Shown piece after piece: positions 61,504-64,000 of a stretch of DNA of 64,000 nt (its first letter is position 1; each line of letters opens with the position of its first letter). Under the pieces are notes generated by a model that did not search any database, had not been told where the DNA came from, and saw only the letters and a list, made by a program, of their open reading frames with translations. The position numbers and the translations under genes were made by a program. This stretch comes from Platynereis dumerilii (Eukaryota > Annelida > Polychaeta > Phyllodocida > Nereididae): assembly GCA_026936325.1 (NCBI GenBank), contig JAPTHN010000182.1, positions 310,001 through 374,000 of the forward strand, given 5' to 3'.

Positions 61504-64000
61504 GTAAGTATAAGAAAAACATATCTGGGTCCGACTGGACACGAAATTTTTGTGCGGCATGGGTTATTTTCGGCGCAGACGGCGGCAGTATGTTGGTGAT
61601 TTTCCAGACTTGTCAGACAAGTTGATTTTCTCAGACGTAAATAGACCCACGTGTTCAAAATGACTGAAGTTTTCGCGTGTTTATGACAATTTAATGTCAT
61701 TTAATGTTGACAACATGTGCGTAGCCGTTTTCTGTGTGAACTAGAGAATCGTTTGATACGAGATTCATTGGGATGAGATGAATTTTAGTTGCAATTTGAA
61801 GCGAATTTATTCAGGGGGTTTTAAACGTCACGATGGCAGCCACGTGTTGACCAGGCCCAGGGCTCTTGGATGTCAAAATTTGGGTCTCTCCTGACTTAGG
61901 AAATAAGACATTGAACGCACAAATATTTCCATATTACAGTTGATGGTGTTAACTATACAATAGATGCGTTGACATTGAAAATTTGAGACTATTTGAGTTG
62001 GATTGATCATCACAATTCACACCATGAGACTTGACAACCACATGGCATGTCCCATGTGGCCAGCATGCTTGATCAATGTATCTTGACTCTGATTCCACTT
62101 GTATTTTAGTTTCTTCTGAATATTGTCATTTATGATGAGATCTAGAATAAGATAAAATCATTTAAATATTTAATTTGTATAAGGTATTGATGAAACTTCC
62201 TTAGAAATGGTAATGATGTGTATTGCTTCTATTGATATGCAAAAACATGTGTACTCAGAAGCACATGTCAACAATAGCTTTGCACTGTCAGTGCATTTTC
62301 TGACAATGACCATGCCACATGTTTTAGTTAAGAATGGCATTTGTTTGCATTAACACTTTTCTTTTTGATTGAAAGACATTATGATATTATGAACTTCTAA
62401 AAGTAACTTGACACTTTATTACTTTTGAATCACTTTATTACTTTTCAATCATTGACTTTATGAAGTATGATTATGATAAGTTTTTGCCAACTGTTATGAT
62501 ACAACAAGCATTATTATGAACGTATTGTACCAATAGTAGCACATTTTTCTCTGTACAAACAATTGGATTAAGTTAACATACCAAAGGATTACTTTCAACT
62601 TTGTCATCAAATACAAAGTTGTATAAACATGTCATGAAGTTACTCTGTTCAAAATAGTTTGACAGAGATCTATTATTAGTTTAATCTATTTAAACATTTA
62701 GTGCACTTGTCTTGAACAGGACTTTGCTTGACATTTGAAGCAACTTCTTAACAGTCTTGAAGTATCTCATATGACTTAGAAGTATATGCTATAAGCTGTA
62801 TCTGTAAAGTGATTGTTATAATGATTATTGTTATTTTGTAAATATTTTTTAATAAGCAGAGGGTGTAATTTATTTAGTCATTCTACATATTAAAGCTTAA
62901 ATGGATTTCTGATTAGTAACAGTGACTGTAATACAAAAATTTTAGTTGGCTGAAGCTTTTGTCATAATTTTGCAATTTCAGCTGCACATGCCTACATGCA
63001 TTGGACTGATACTATTCTACTTTGAATACTGAGTTTGTTATTAGCTTTACTTAGCTGTGTTTGATTTGGATTTAATCTCAAACTGAGAATGTACAGTTGG
63101 TCACAGGTGTTCGTGTTAAGACTACTGTTTTGTGTGGACCTAACGTTGATCTCATTTTGAAAATCATTAACTTGGACATTAAGGAAAGTCAGGAAGGATC
63201 ACATGGATTTTAAATGAGGTGATAGCGTAATTACTATTTCATGGAAATTGATAGGTTAAGATGAACTTAAAATTTACAGCACTCTATGGCTATAGCCTGT
63301 ATAGCATGTATAGTAGGCGGATGTATCATATGACCAGTTTAGTTATAAAAGTTACTATATACTATAATATCAGTATAAAATAGCATAGCCAGATGATCAG
63401 GTTATCAGTTGCTGTTGAACTCATCCTTTAACTATCTCTTCACTATCATGGCTATCATTTGACTATTGATTGTTGTTGACATACTGCACACTTGAAATCC
63501 AGGGTAGCTAGTAGTCCGTGAACTGTTGAACTGCTAAGTTGAACACGTTGAAGTTCTACTTTTCTTTTTGTGTTTTATGAGATGGTCAGTATAGTGCAGC
63601 ACTCTTACCTCAGGTTCTTACTGTTGAGTCAACAACATTCTAGATTCTACATTGGTTTAGGAGTTGAAATATTTAAAATGTCTTTTATTTCATATCCACA
63701 ATAATTATTAAAAAAACTCTTTAAAATGATTTCTCCCTTTATCATAGCAACTTGTTATATCAATTGCATAACCTCGGTATAGATCCCATAATACTATTGG
63801 GGTATATTATATTAATATATTTCTACGTGTATTGGTTTGTGTTCAGAAATCAATGGCCTTTAAAAAATATAATTTAATTTTCAAAACTTAACATTATATA
63901 ACTGATGAGCAATTAGTTGTAAATGACATTGGTTTATTCATGTCAGGAGTCGGGACTAAAACTGTGGTGGCTCTAGATGGAGTTGCTCCAAATAGCAATA
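61504..64000 (+). other. AT-rich non-coding sequence, possibly a first intron
   Basis: I see no exon, no recognisable repeat and no tandem array in this 2.5 kb. It follows the donor at 61504 and may be the first intron of a gene that continues beyond the window. Confidence 0.35.

Overview
This 64 kb window is animal nuclear DNA: AT-rich, intron-rich and crowded with interspersed repeats. The frequent AGGCCTA-type words and the HECTD2 and SKI-like genes with long introns and UTRs suggest a marine deuterostome, most likely an echinoderm. That placement is an inference from texture and gene content, not a proven assignment.

Host genes. (1) The last coding exon of a plus-strand SKI/SNO-like gene lies at 3399-5193, followed by a long 3' region. 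(2) The main gene is a minus-strand orthologue of the E3 ubiquitin ligase HECTD2. Twenty coding exons spread over 14047-50952 could be read by eye. All splice phases agree, giving a 901-residue protein that ends in a complete HECT domain with catalytic Cys869. Its N-terminus carries an unexpected four-cysteine zinc-ribbon-like motif. (3) Head-to-head with HECTD2, from about 460 bp away, a plus-strand gene starts at 51415 with a two-coding-exon ORF for a 73-residue microprotein that I do not recognise. (4) A likely non-coding first exon of a further plus-strand gene ends at 61503. The SKI-like and HECTD2 genes converge on the 5.2-14.0 kb interval.

Mobile DNA fills the HECTD2 introns. A nearly intact LINE (about 18.14-24.10 kb, plus) encodes an unusual ORF1 with coiled coil, SGNH, KH and CCCH domains. 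An L2/CR1-type LINE lies at 40.2-43.4 kb. A LINE 3' fragment at 30.0-31.2 kb sits inside a large foldback repeat. There is a tRNA-derived SINE family. Several non-autonomous terminal-inverted-repeat elements are present, three of them with perfect 8-bp target duplications (15469-16137, 51760-52773, 58865-59081), as expected for hAT-type MITEs. Tandem arrays include a G-rich array (34.97-36.06 kb), a 130-bp array (39.28-40.2 kb) and a 25-bp array (48.15-49.33 kb). A perfect 55-bp inverted repeat at 12.01-12.19 kb carries a hammerhead-ribozyme-like core.

No LTR retrovirus-like element, CRISPR array or functional tRNA/rRNA gene was recognised.
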